Shown here in pieces: positions 18,600 through 26,750 of a stretch of 64,000 nucleotides of DNA. The DNA is from Synechococcus lacustris (GTDB lineage: Bacteria > Cyanobacteriota > Cyanobacteriia > PCC-6307 > Cyanobiaceae), in assembly GCA_903943975.1 (NCBI GenBank), contig CAJAQB010000019.1, positions 248,001-312,000 of the forward strand, read 5' to 3'. The notes beneath the pieces are model-generated. The model had not been told where the DNA came from and made no database searches. It saw only the letters and a list, made by a program, of their open reading frames with translations. The translations under genes were made by a program, and so were the position numbers. Every line of letters starts with the position of its first letter. Position 1 is the stretch's first letter.

Positions 18600-20223
18600 G
18601 GGTGTGGCTGAGCGAACGGGCCACGGCCTCAGCCACCTTCAGGCCATCAATCCCCGCCGAGAGGATGCCGCCGGCATAGCCGGCCCCCTCACCGGCGGGG
18701 AAAAGGCCGGGGGTGTTGAGGCTTTGGAATTGCTTGTCTCGGGTTATCCGCACGGGGGAACTGGTGCGGGTTTCAACGCCGGTAAGTAGGGCATCGCCTA
18801 GGTCAAAACCGGGGATCTGCTTTGCAAAGGCGGGCAGCGCCTCCCGGATCGCAGCAATGGCGTAGGCAGGCAGAGCCGTGGAGAGATCGGTGGGGGTAAC
18901 CCCCGGGGCATAGGAGGGCCGCACCGGGCCCAGATCTTTACTGGCCACCCCAACCAGAAAATCCGCCAGCCGCTGCACGGGGGCGTTGTAGTTGCTGCCG
19001 CCCAGCTCAAAGGCGCGGGCCTCCCAGTGGCGCTGCAATTCAAGCCCCGCCAGGGGGCCAGCGGGGTAATCCTGGTCGGGGGTGATGCCCACCACAATGC
19101 CGCTATTGGCATTGCGTTCATTGCGGCTGTACTGGCTCATGCCATTGGTCACCACCATCCCCTCCTCGGAGGTGGCCCCCACCACCAGGCCGCCAGGACA
19201 CATGCAGAAGGTGTAAACAGAGCGGCCATTGCTGGCGTGGTGCACCAATTTGTAATCGGCGGCGCCGAGGAGGGGATGGCCGGCAAAATCACCCCAGCGG
19301 GCGGCATCCACTAGGTCCTGGGGATGTTCAATCCGAAAACCAATCGAAAAAGGCTTGGCCTCCATCGTTACCCCCAACCCAGCCAACATCTCAAAACTGT
19401 CGCGGGCGCTATGGCCAATCGCTAGCACCACCGCCTCGGCGCTAATAACACTGCCATCGGCCAGCTGCACCGCCCGTACGGCCCTAGTTACGGGATCTAG
19501 ATCGAGGCCAGTGAGCTGCTGTTCAAAGCGCACCTCACCGCCGAGGGCCTCAATCCGGGCCCGCAGTTGCTGCACCACCCCCACCAACTTGAAGGTGCCG
19601 ATGTGGGGCTTGCTGATTACAAGGATCTCGGGGTTAGCGCCACTGGCCACCAGTTCCTCCAGCACCCAACGGCCATAACCCTTGCTTTCCTTTACCCCGG
19701 AATAAAGCTTGCCATCGGAAAAGGTGCCGGCGCCGCCTTCACCAAATTGCACATTTGAATTGGGGTTAAAGGGGCTGCGCCCCTTCCAAAAACCAAAGGT
19801 GTCGGCGGTGCGTTGATTAACGGAGCAGCCCCGTTCCAACAACAGCGGCCGATAGCCCTGTTGGGCGAGGCTGAGGGCAGCAAAATAACCGCAGGGGCCG
19901 GCGCCAATCACGATGGGCCTAGGCCGCACTCCGCCCTGGAAGTCGGCGGCAGCGGGCCAAGCAGGCCGCTGCTTAGGGGCCGGGGTGGGGCCAATATCTG
20001 GATCCCGACGCAGCCGCCCCAATACAGCCGCCTCATCGGCCACGGTCACATCAACGCTGTAAACCAGCTGGATCGCCTGCTTATCGCGGGCATCAACGCT
20101 GCGGCGGAACAATGTCAGTTCCGCCAGGGAGGCCTCGGGTAGCTTGAGCCGCATGGCCACCAGCTCCGCCAGGGCCTGGGGCGGATGGTCTAGGGGCAGG
20201 GCCAGCTGGTGAATCCGGATCAA
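18592..20223 (-). CDS. FAD-dependent dehydrogenase (COG2509 type)
   Basis: 543 residues. The dinucleotide-binding motif VIGAGPCGYFAALSLAQQGY is near residue 105, after a ~95-residue N-terminal domain with the family's RRSVDARDK segment. Other landmarks are GEGGAGTFSDGKLYSG near 165, the second FAD-contacting block VVLAIGHSARDSFEML near 265, and the C-terminal GLFPAGEGAGYAGGILSAG. Proteins of this type are widespread flavoproteins without an assigned substrate. Convergent with ppa (8-base overlap). Confidence 0.88.
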   Translation of the reverse strand: MIRIHQLALPLDHPPQALAELVAMRLKLPEASLAELTLFRRSVDARDKQAIQLVYSVDVTVADEAAVLGRLRRDPDIGPTPAPKQRPAWPAAADFQGGVRPRPIVIGAGPCGYFAALSLAQQGYRPLLLERGCSVNQRTADTFGFWKGRSPFNPNSNVQFGEGGAGTFSDGKLYSGVKESKGYGRWVLEELVASGANPEILVISKPHIGTFKLVGVVQQLRARIEALGGEVRFEQQLTGLDLDPVTRAVRAVQLADGSVISAEAVVLAIGHSARDSFEMLAGLGVTMEAKPFSIGFRIEHPQDLVDAARWGDFAGHPLLGAADYKLVHHASNGRSVYTFCMCPGGLVVGATSEEGMVVTNGMSQYSRNERNANSGIVVGITPDQDYPAGPLAGLELQRHWEARAFELGGSNYNAPVQRLADFLVGVASKDLGPVRPSYAPGVTPTDLSTALPAYAIAAIREALPAFAKQIPGFDLGDALLTGVETRTSSPVRITRDKQFQSLNTPGLFPAGEGAGYAGGILSAGIDGLKVAEAVARSLSHTLS

Positions 20224-20269
20224 TGGGGCGAAGCAAACCCAGGTAACAACCCTAGTTTCTCACATTTGC

Positions 20270-20548
20270 TCAACTATAACGACGCAATAACGGTGCTGCA
20301 TTCCAAACAGTGCCCAGCAGGGCCAGCAGGGAATCAACAGTGCCAATCCGAGGCAGGCGAATGTACTGATTTGATTCACTATAAATCAGTTGAATCAACG
20401 CAGCCTCCAATTTGGCATCTTGATATTCAAACAACATGCCGATAACTGGATGGCCATCTTGAATGCCCTGCCGCTTAATTATTACTGGTATTTGAATGTT
20501 CTGCTGTACCACTTCCAAGACCCCGTCAAGGAAACCGCTGCCTGTTGA
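20270..20548 (-). pseudogene. Possible C-terminal PilZ-domain remnant of a cellulose-synthase-like gene
   Basis: Reading leftward after an in-frame stop at 20549-20551, 92 codons are open to a TGA at 20270. The sequence (GVLEVVQQNIQIPVIIKRQG, FEYQDAKLEAALIQLIY, WNAAPLLRRYS) resembles the end of the PilZ domain of bacterial cellulose synthases, including the 'L-x-x-L-I-Y' strand and a final helical tail. There is no ATG; only a TTG at 20518 could start it. The upstream catalytic part is not present nearby, so this looks like a decayed fragment. An independent small protein remains possible. The PilZ similarity is my pattern recognition and needs a profile search. Confidence 0.35.
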
Positions 20549-20670
20549 TCAGCACCCTTTGCCAAGCAACCGCCTAGGCCGAATAAACCAAGGGGAAGCA
20601 GCCAGCCCACCAGGCCGATACCAAGGGCCTGCCGAGACAGAAACCTATTTTGGAAGGGGGTTAGGCTCAT
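20482..20670 (-). CDS. Small ORF with lipoprotein-like signal, doubtful
   Basis: 62 codons starting MSLTPFQNRFLSRQALG. A basic N-terminus, a hydrophobic stretch (IGLVGWLLPLGLFGLGGC) and an LGGC lipobox-like end resemble a lipoprotein signal, but only about 28 residues follow. It overlaps the PilZ-like fragment in another frame, so it may equally be a frameshifted upstream piece of the same dead gene. The stretch 20671-20751 after it shows nothing recognisable. Confidence 0.25.
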   Translation of the reverse strand: MSLTPFQNRFLSRQALGIGLVGWLLPLGLFGLGGCLAKGADQQAAVSLTGSWKWYSRTFKYQ

Positions 20671-20751
20671 TAACTTGGATTGGCGATGGCTTCAGCCAAC
20701 AAATAATACATGGTCCTAGCTTCACTATTTAGCCCATAGACAAGCTTTCGA

Positions 20752-22758
20752 CTAAATTGAGAAAACCTGATCCCTACCAGCTCTTTTAGCCATATACATG
20801 GCTTGATCAGCCCGAAAAACCAGTGAATCTGTACTCTCACCCTCAATTAGAATTGTCACCCCGATGCTAAGACTAGCTGTAATTGAAGCCACTGTTAAAT
20901 TTATTGGCTGCCGGCAAGTTAAACGCAATTTTTCAGCGATCTGAATGGCATTATCCAAATCCTGAACACCGTATAGCACCACCAGTAGTTCATCACCCCC
21001 ATAGCGTGCGGCAAAATCATCACTTCGAAGAGAGGACCTAATCCGATCACAGAGATGACTAATAACCTTGTCACCCACAAGATGGCCGTAGGAATCATTG
21101 ATAAACTTAAACTTATCTATATCACAAAAAAGAACAGCAGTGGCTGTACCGGTGCGTGGTATTTTAGCATGTAGCATATCAATGCGCTCCAGCGCAGTCT
21201 TACGATTTAGGAATCCTGTGAGTTGGTCGGTTTGTGCCTGCCTACTCAGTTCCTCTTCAGCTGCAACCTGATCATCAATTATATTAAATGCTGCAATGTG
21301 ACCTTCAATCTCTCCATTTTCATTGATGAACGGTCGGGATTGAATTTGAACCCAATGAAATTTTCCAGCCATTCCTAACATCCGGATCCTACTGCTAATA
21401 GACTTGCCCGTAGATAATACTTTTCGGGCATCAAGAGCAGCCTCTAAATCTCCAGACTGAATAAATTTAGAAGTTGCATGGCCTACCCATTCGTCATGAT
21501 GCCAGCCAAATATACGAAATAGAGATGGTGAAACCCAACTAAATCTATATTCATCATCAATGCGGGCAACCACATTTGTAGAATTCTCCGCCAGCAATCG
21601 ATAATTTAATTCAGAAGCAGCCAGCCTTGAGATAGTTAAGTATCGCTCAGTAACGTCGCGCCATGTACAACTAAGTGATTCACCTACCTTAACAGCACGT
21701 ATGTCTAGATGCAGGCTCTGACCATGGGCTTCGTGATGATGTACATAATCATCAAGGGCCAGCGGATTGCCTGTTTCAATAACATTTACATACATTTTGA
21801 ATAGACCCGAAGCAGCATGATCAGGAAGTAAATCCAATAATCTAGCCCCAATCAGCTGTTCGCGGCTAATTTTATTGTGCACACAGGCAGCCTGATTCGC
21901 TTCAACGTAAATGAAATCTATGATTTTACCAGCTTGATCAAGAACTGGATCTGCAATTACATGGGGATCCAGCATGGAATTTAAAGTAATAGATGATCTT
22001 GCTTTTTCCGCCTCAACTCTGTTTGTTGCTTCAATCTCCAAGTGAATATCCTTCAAGCCTCCAACAAATCTGAGTCTAACACCATTTTTATAATAACTAG
22101 GCTTTAATTTGGCCGCCATACGGCAGGATTTGCCATTGCTACACATTACCCGCAGAGTTTCAATTATATTTGTCGCCAATTTATTGCCTTCAAAATACAA
22201 TGCCAAGCAAGGCCTATCGTCAGGATGAATAAAATTCAGGAATGACCTGCCAGTGCATTCAGCAACATCCCAGCCCAAGATGTCCTTAACAGAGATAGAA
22301 ATCCATAGGATAACAGCCTGGTCATCAATCTCAATAACAATATCTGAGCTATGTAGTGCTAGAATGCGATATCGTTCCTCTGAATAGGCTAGCTTCTCTA
22401 GAGTATCAAGCCGACTTGATGCCAGGAGCACAGCTACAAAGGAAATGACCAATAGTGCAATCAATACTCCAAGATGGTCAATAGAAGCAAGCCTGGCAGA
22501 ATTAAATGCTAAAATAATGGCCAATACTATAAAGTAAGCGCCGAGAATAATGTACTTTTGCCTAGCAAACAAAAGTGAAGCCAATAATACAGGAAATGTC
22601 AAAAACAATAACAGCACAATTCTTTGATCTCCGGCCAGCCTAACCACCCAAGCACTAGAGATCAGTATGGCAATTGGCGTTAATATCTGTAGCCAATATC
22701 TATAGTTTGCGCCTGCATATTTGGCTACATCTATACTCCTCAGGTATGCAGGCATCAT
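20752..22758 (-). CDS. Membrane sensor diguanylate cyclase (three PAS-like domains plus GGDEF)
   Basis: 668 residues. Four transmembrane segments lie at about residues 22-115. Three PAS-like domains follow (about 125-235, 250-370 with RDVTERY, 375-500). A GGDEF domain starts at QAQTDQLTGFLNRKTALERI. The signature reads RYGGDELLVVLYG near residue 587: the last Phe is Leu, a tolerated change. RSDD five residues before it is an intact inhibitory RxxD site. The enzyme should make c-di-GMP from GTP in response to a membrane or small-molecule cue. The start ATG at 22758 has GAGGGA about 6 bases upstream. A 67-base AGTG array lies 52 bases before the start. Composition is AT-richer than the core genes. 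Confidence 0.92.
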   Translation of the reverse strand: MMPAYLRSIDVAKYAGANYRYWLQILTPIAILISSAWVVRLAGDQRIVLLLFLTFPVLLASLLFARQKYIILGAYFIVLAIILAFNSARLASIDHLGVLIALLVISFVAVLLASSRLDTLEKLAYSEERYRILALHSSDIVIEIDDQAVILWISISVKDILGWDVAECTGRSFLNFIHPDDRPCLALYFEGNKLATNIIETLRVMCSNGKSCRMAAKLKPSYYKNGVRLRFVGGLKDIHLEIEATNRVEAEKARSSITLNSMLDPHVIADPVLDQAGKIIDFIYVEANQAACVHNKISREQLIGARLLDLLPDHAASGLFKMYVNVIETGNPLALDDYVHHHEAHGQSLHLDIRAVKVGESLSCTWRDVTERYLTISRLAASELNYRLLAENSTNVVARIDDEYRFSWVSPSLFRIFGWHHDEWVGHATSKFIQSGDLEAALDARKVLSTGKSISSRIRMLGMAGKFHWVQIQSRPFINENGEIEGHIAAFNIIDDQVAAEEELSRQAQTDQLTGFLNRKTALERIDMLHAKIPRTGTATAVLFCDIDKFKFINDSYGHLVGDKVISHLCDRIRSSLRSDDFAARYGGDELLVVLYGVQDLDNAIQIAEKLRLTCRQPINLTVASITASLSIGVTILIEGESTDSLVFRADQAMYMAKRAGRDQVFSI

Positions 22759-22764
22759 GATTGT

Positions 22765-22770
22765 TCCCTC
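22765..22770 (-). promoter_or_regulatory. Ribosome binding site of the diguanylate cyclase gene
   Basis: GAGGGA on the minus strand, 6 bases before the ATG at 22758, fixes the start and places the AGTG array in the untranslated or promoter region. Confidence 0.6.
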
Positions 22771-22810
22771 ATGTCACAACTAGTGGTAGACCAACCAGCT
22801 GGTGCATACA

Positions 22811-22877
22811 AGTGAGTGAGTGAGTGAGTGAGTGAGTGAGTGAGTGAGTGAGTGAGTGAGTGAGTGAGTGAGTGAGT
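22811..22877. repeat. Tetranucleotide microsatellite, 16.75 perfect copies of AGTG
   Basis: An uninterrupted period-4 array of 67 bases with no mismatch. It lies in the 669-base spacer between the two divergent c-di-GMP genes, nearer to the diguanylate cyclase. Perfect arrays of this length are prone to slippage. In the frame of the cyclase an in-frame stop (22774-22776) separates the array from the coding region, so slippage would change spacing, not the protein. Confidence 0.97.
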
Positions 22878-23427
22878 TTAATTATAAATTTAATTTTAAA
22901 GACTAGTCTTCTTCTACTGTAGCAATACGCAATCGGCGACTTTTCCAGGAGTAAACTGAATTTAACTGGCAACGAAACAGGGATACGGGCCTGAGGGCAG
23001 TCAAGTCCCATACTTTCAGGGCTGGCTAGAAAAACTGCACTCATTGTTCCTGAATGCGCTTTGCTTCAATAACACAATACGCAAAGGGCATCACGTCCGC
23101 ACCTGTTAAACCAGATAAAATTGACTTTATGCAATATTAGCATAAATAAAGCGCCTTGAGCCCAGAAAAGGGCTAGCAAATCCAGGAACGCAAATATGTA
23201 AATCCGCATAAGTGCATTGCTCGAATCCGCTGGCTGCGCTGGCCTCACTTCCTTTTGAGTGCATTTATGCTTGCAACTCTTGCAAAAATAGCAGTTTCAG
23301 CATATATAGACAAAGCCAATGCATAAACTATCAAAACAACCTTGGCGGCAATACAGCAACACGCTTCGCTTCCAACTATATTCTGATATATACAGACTAT
23401 TCAGCCCATGGCAAGAGCTGGCTTGCC
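22878..23427. other. Intergenic remainder between the divergent c-di-GMP genes
   Basis: About 550 AT-rich bases with no supported gene. Short ORFs on the minus strand here are only the repeat translated plus chance sequence. It should hold the promoter of the GGDEF-EAL gene, but no confident boxes are visible. Confidence 0.5.
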
Positions 23428-25530
23428 ATGCTAAATTTCATAGATTCCTTCTGCGGCACTTTGCTGCGCGCCCCTCTCAGGAGCATGACTTCAGCAAATC
23501 AGCCCTTTTTGCTGCTGCCCAATGATGGCTTTTTTCTGGTTAATCGTGCCGAAATTGCCTTTTATTTGAATCGAGAAGCCAGTCTATGGCTGGCAGCAGA
23601 ACCAGCCCGTAGCGCTGCCATTGAGCTAAATGGCAACCCCTTAAGTGACACCTGGCCTCAATTATCTGCCTTCATTGCCAAACAGCCCCCCTGGCAGGAA
23701 CTGCAGGAACCGATTGATGGTTTAGTAGAACTTAGCTCCGAACAAATAGCTGTGCGCTTATTCCGCACAGATGATGGTTATGGAATAGGTATTATTGCCG
23801 ATGAGACTCTCTCAGAGAACAAAAAATCAAGCACCACCGAAAAGCTCTATAAATCTATCATTGATATTGCCGAGGATGTGGTAATTGTTACCACAGCTGA
23901 GCCCTTTGACCGGCCTGGACCAATAATTATCTATGCTAATCAGGCAGTATTAAAAGATACAGGTTACAGCATAAACGAAGTTCTGGGCCGTAGTCCGCGG
24001 ATCTTTCAAGGGCCAGACACCTCATTAGAGACGAGGGCTAAATTTAGAGATGCATTGAATAATTGGTCCTCAATTAGTATGGAGATAGAGAACTACAGCA
24101 AGACAAATATACCATTTTGGGTAAATATTGCGATGGCACCCATTACGGATGACACTGGTTGGTACACCCATTGGGTGGCAGTACAGCACAATGTGACCGC
24201 CCATCATGAGATTGCCAAAGCTTTAAATATTCAAGCCCATCTTGATCCAGTAACAGATTTACCTAATCGCCTGAGCCTCAAGAACAGTCTAAGCTATGTG
24301 CTTACAAAATATTGTAAAACCTCCGAAAATGTTGCAATCCTTATAGCTGATATTGACAGATTTAAAGATATTAATGAAAACTTGAGCCACAGAGTTGGTG
24401 ATTTACTTCTGGTTGAACTTGCCGCAAGGCTCAGGGCTGCCATGCGGCCCAGTGACATGCTTGTGAGAATGGGTGGAGATGAGTTTGCAATATTAATCGA
24501 GAATATCTCCGATTCAGATGAGGCCTTAGCCATTGGAGAAAGGCTTATGACTTGCCTAGATGCCCCCTGGAAGCACAATAGTCGAGATCATCATATTTCA
24601 ATGAGTATTGGCATTGCAATCGCCAATGGGCATGAACACGATCTATCGGCCGATGAGATTATCAGGCGTTCTGAAATAGCCCTGTATCATGCTAAGGCTA
24701 ACGGCAAAAGCAGGATAGAGCTATTTAGACCTGAACTAGATAAGAACCTCCGCAACTCTATGCTTATAAATCAGGATATTTGCAAAGCCATTGACGAAGG
24801 CACTTTTCTGCTTCATTATCAACCTATCATCAACTTGGCAGATCTTGCGATAGTAGGCGCCGAAGTACTTGTGCGCATGAAAAAGGCTGATGGCACACTC
24901 AGCCCCCCAGCAGATTTCATTCCCGAAGCAGAGGTGAGTGGCCTTGTGATTCCAATGGGAAAATGGATTTTACATAATGCCATCCAGCAGCAGCAGCAAT
25001 GGCAACGGCTTGGCTATAAATTTAATCTCTCTATAAATGTAAGCCCGGTTCAACTCCGTGATGGCAATTTTGCAGATTATTTTCTTAGTGTTTTGGCTGA
25101 GTCAGATGTCTCGCCGGGCAGTATCACGGTGGAAATCACAGAGCAGGTTCTTATCGTTGATTACGATGCAAAGATGGCTGAGCTTATTAAATTGCACGAG
25201 GCGGGGGTTGGCATTTCTTTGGATGATTTTGGTACCGGATATTCTAGCCTTGGTTGGCTTACAAGGTTTCCCGTAAACACGGTGAAGCTAGACAGGTCAT
25301 ACACCAAGGATGTGGGTGAAGACAGAGCCAAAACTGCCATCATAAGGGCAATAATTGATATGTCGCACGAGCTTGGTTTTAATGTTGTTGCTGAAGGTAT
25401 CGAGACTCAAGAACAAAGGCAGAGAATAACTGAACTGGGATGCGACCATGGCCAGGGTTATTTATTTGGCAAGCCAGCCAGTGCAAATTCATTTCTTGAG
25501 CTGGTCCAAGCGTCTAATCTAATCAAATAA
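23428..25530 (+). CDS. PAS-GGDEF-EAL protein (c-di-GMP synthesis/degradation)
   Basis: About 700 residues from the ATG at 23428; the frame is open from 23212, and another ATG at 23485 is an equally possible start. Residues ~1-145 are unassigned. A PAS domain follows (~150-265) containing GRSPRIFQGPDTS, which resembles LOV domains but has Pro in place of the flavin-reactive Cys. The GGDEF domain has VRMGGDEFAIL near 348 with an RPSD inhibitory site before it. The EAL domain (~455-690) reads EVLVR instead of EALVR but keeps the catalytic set: NVSPVQLRDGNF, VEITEQVLI, LDDFGTGYSS, VKLDRSYTKD and AEGIETQEQ. Both activities look possible. It is divergent from the diguanylate cyclase. Confidence 0.9.
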   Translation: MLNFIDSFCGTLLRAPLRSMTSANQPFLLLPNDGFFLVNRAEIAFYLNREASLWLAAEPARSAAIELNGNPLSDTWPQLSAFIAKQPPWQELQEPIDGLVELSSEQIAVRLFRTDDGYGIGIIADETLSENKKSSTTEKLYKSIIDIAEDVVIVTTAEPFDRPGPIIIYANQAVLKDTGYSINEVLGRSPRIFQGPDTSLETRAKFRDALNNWSSISMEIENYSKTNIPFWVNIAMAPITDDTGWYTHWVAVQHNVTAHHEIAKALNIQAHLDPVTDLPNRLSLKNSLSYVLTKYCKTSENVAILIADIDRFKDINENLSHRVGDLLLVELAARLRAAMRPSDMLVRMGGDEFAILIENISDSDEALAIGERLMTCLDAPWKHNSRDHHISMSIGIAIANGHEHDLSADEIIRRSEIALYHAKANGKSRIELFRPELDKNLRNSMLINQDICKAIDEGTFLLHYQPIINLADLAIVGAEVLVRMKKADGTLSPPADFIPEAEVSGLVIPMGKWILHNAIQQQQQWQRLGYKFNLSINVSPVQLRDGNFADYFLSVLAESDVSPGSITVEITEQVLIVDYDAKMAELIKLHEAGVGISLDDFGTGYSSLGWLTRFPVNTVKLDRSYTKDVGEDRAKTAIIRAIIDMSHELGFNVVAEGIETQEQRQRITELGCDHGQGYLFGKPASANSFLELVQASNLIK

Positions 25531-25555
25531 AAAACCCCCGCAATTTGCGGGGGTT
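25525..25555 (-). terminator. Rho-independent terminator of psbA
   Basis: An 11-bp perfect stem (AACCCCCGCAA with TTGCGGGGGTT, 25533-25555) with a one-base loop as drawn, or a few bases if the A-T pairs open. On the minus strand it is followed by a T-rich tract (TTTTATTTG). It lies 46 bases after the psbA stop and could also block read-through from the GGDEF-EAL gene. Confidence 0.92.
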
Positions 25556-25601
25556 AAAGAAGGTTGAGAATTGGTTTAAAAACCAAACTCAGCAATCAAG
25601 C

Positions 25602-26678
25602 TCAACCAATGGAGGGGGCAATCAGGGCCACAGGAGTGGTGCTGATTGTGGCCAGGTCGAGGGGGAAGTTGTGGGCATTGCGCTCGTGCATCACTTCCAT
25701 GCCGAGGCCGGCACGGTTGAGGATGTCGGCCCAGGTGTTGATCACCCGGCCTTGGTTGTCGAGGATCGACTGGTTGAAGTTGAGGCCATTCAGGTTGAAG
25801 GCCATCGTGCTAATGCCGAGGGCAGTGAACCAGATGCCCACCACGGGCCAGCCCGCCAGGAAGAAGTGGAGGCTGCGGCTGTTGTTGAAGCTGGCGTATT
25901 GGAAGATCAAGCGACCAAAGTAACCGTGGGCAGCCACGATGTTGTAGGTCTCTTCTTCTTGGCCAAACTTATAGCCGTAGTTTTGCGACTCGCTCTCGGT
26001 GGTTTCACGCACCAGGGAGGAGGTCACCAGGGAGCCGTGCATGGCAGAGAACAGGCTGCCACCAAAGACACCGGCCACACCCAACATGTGGAAGGGGTGC
26101 ATCAGGATGTTGTGCTCAGCCTGGAACACCAACATGTAGTTGAAGGTGCCGCTGATGCCCAGGGGCATGGCATCGGAGAAGGAACCTTGACCCAAGGGAT
26201 AGATCAAGAACACCGCAAAGGCAGCCGAAAGAGGGGCGCTGTAGGCAACGCAGATCCAGGGGCGCATGCCGAGCCGATAGGAAAGCTCCCATTGGCGACC
26301 CATGTAGGCAGAAATACCGATCAGGAAGTGGAAAACCACCAGCTGGAAAGGGCCACCGTTGTAGAGCCACTCATCGAGGCTGGCGGCTTCCCAAATCGGG
26401 TAGAGGTGCAGGCCGATGGCGTTGCTGGAGGGCACCACAGCGCCGGAAATGATGTTGTTGCCGTAGATCAGGCTGCCGGCAACGGGCTCACGGATACCGT
26501 CGATGTCAACGGGGGGAGCGGCAATAAAGGCAATGATGAAACAGGTGGTCGCTGTCAGAAGACAGGGGATCATCAACACACCAAACCAACCCACATAAAT
26601 GCGGTTGTCGGTGCTGGTGACCCACTCACAGAAGCTGGCCCAGCCACTGGAGCGACCGCTGCGTACAGCAGTAGTCAT
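25602..26678 (-). CDS. psbA: Photosystem II D1 protein
   Basis: 358 residues, the photosystem II reaction-centre protein that binds P680, pheophytin, QB and the Mn cluster. Seen: [20 protein letters not shown], the five transmembrane helices, [15 protein letters not shown] with the Mn-ligand Asp, [19 protein letters not shown] with the Glu/His ligands, and HNFPLDLA, after which CtpA cuts. The residue equivalent to position 130 is Gln (YMGRQWELS), the low-light D1:1 type. The tail after the processing site ([15 protein letters not shown]) is longer and different from that of many marine relatives. There is no obvious Shine-Dalgarno sequence; the leader is pyrimidine-rich. Confidence 0.98.
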   Translation of the reverse strand: MTTAVRSGRSSGWASFCEWVTSTDNRIYVGWFGVLMIPCLLTATTCFIIAFIAAPPVDIDGIREPVAGSLIYGNNIISGAVVPSSNAIGLHLYPIWEAASLDEWLYNGGPFQLVVFHFLIGISAYMGRQWELSYRLGMRPWICVAYSAPLSAAFAVFLIYPLGQGSFSDAMPLGISGTFNYMLVFQAEHNILMHPFHMLGVAGVFGGSLFSAMHGSLVTSSLVRETTESESQNYGYKFGQEEETYNIVAAHGYFGRLIFQYASFNNSRSLHFFLAGWPVVGIWFTALGISTMAFNLNGLNFNQSILDNQGRVINTWADILNRAGLGMEVMHERNAHNFPLDLATISTTPVALIAPSIG

Positions 26679-26750
26679 GAGTGCGGAGGTAGGAGATGGA
26701 TATCAACCCATAGGGCTGACAGCCTCAATTTAGGAAGCCGAAGCCACTCC

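Noticed and set aside
22758-22877. Translational phase variation by fusing the microsatellite frame to the diguanylate cyclase
   Set aside because: In the cyclase frame there is a stop at 22774-22776 between the array and the ATG, so no repeat number can produce an in-frame fusion.
22769-23044. A 91-codon minus-strand ORF with SLTH repeats
   Set aside because: The repeat part is only the AGTG microsatellite translated, and the remainder has no protein-like character; it ends 10 bases before a gene with a good ribosome binding site.
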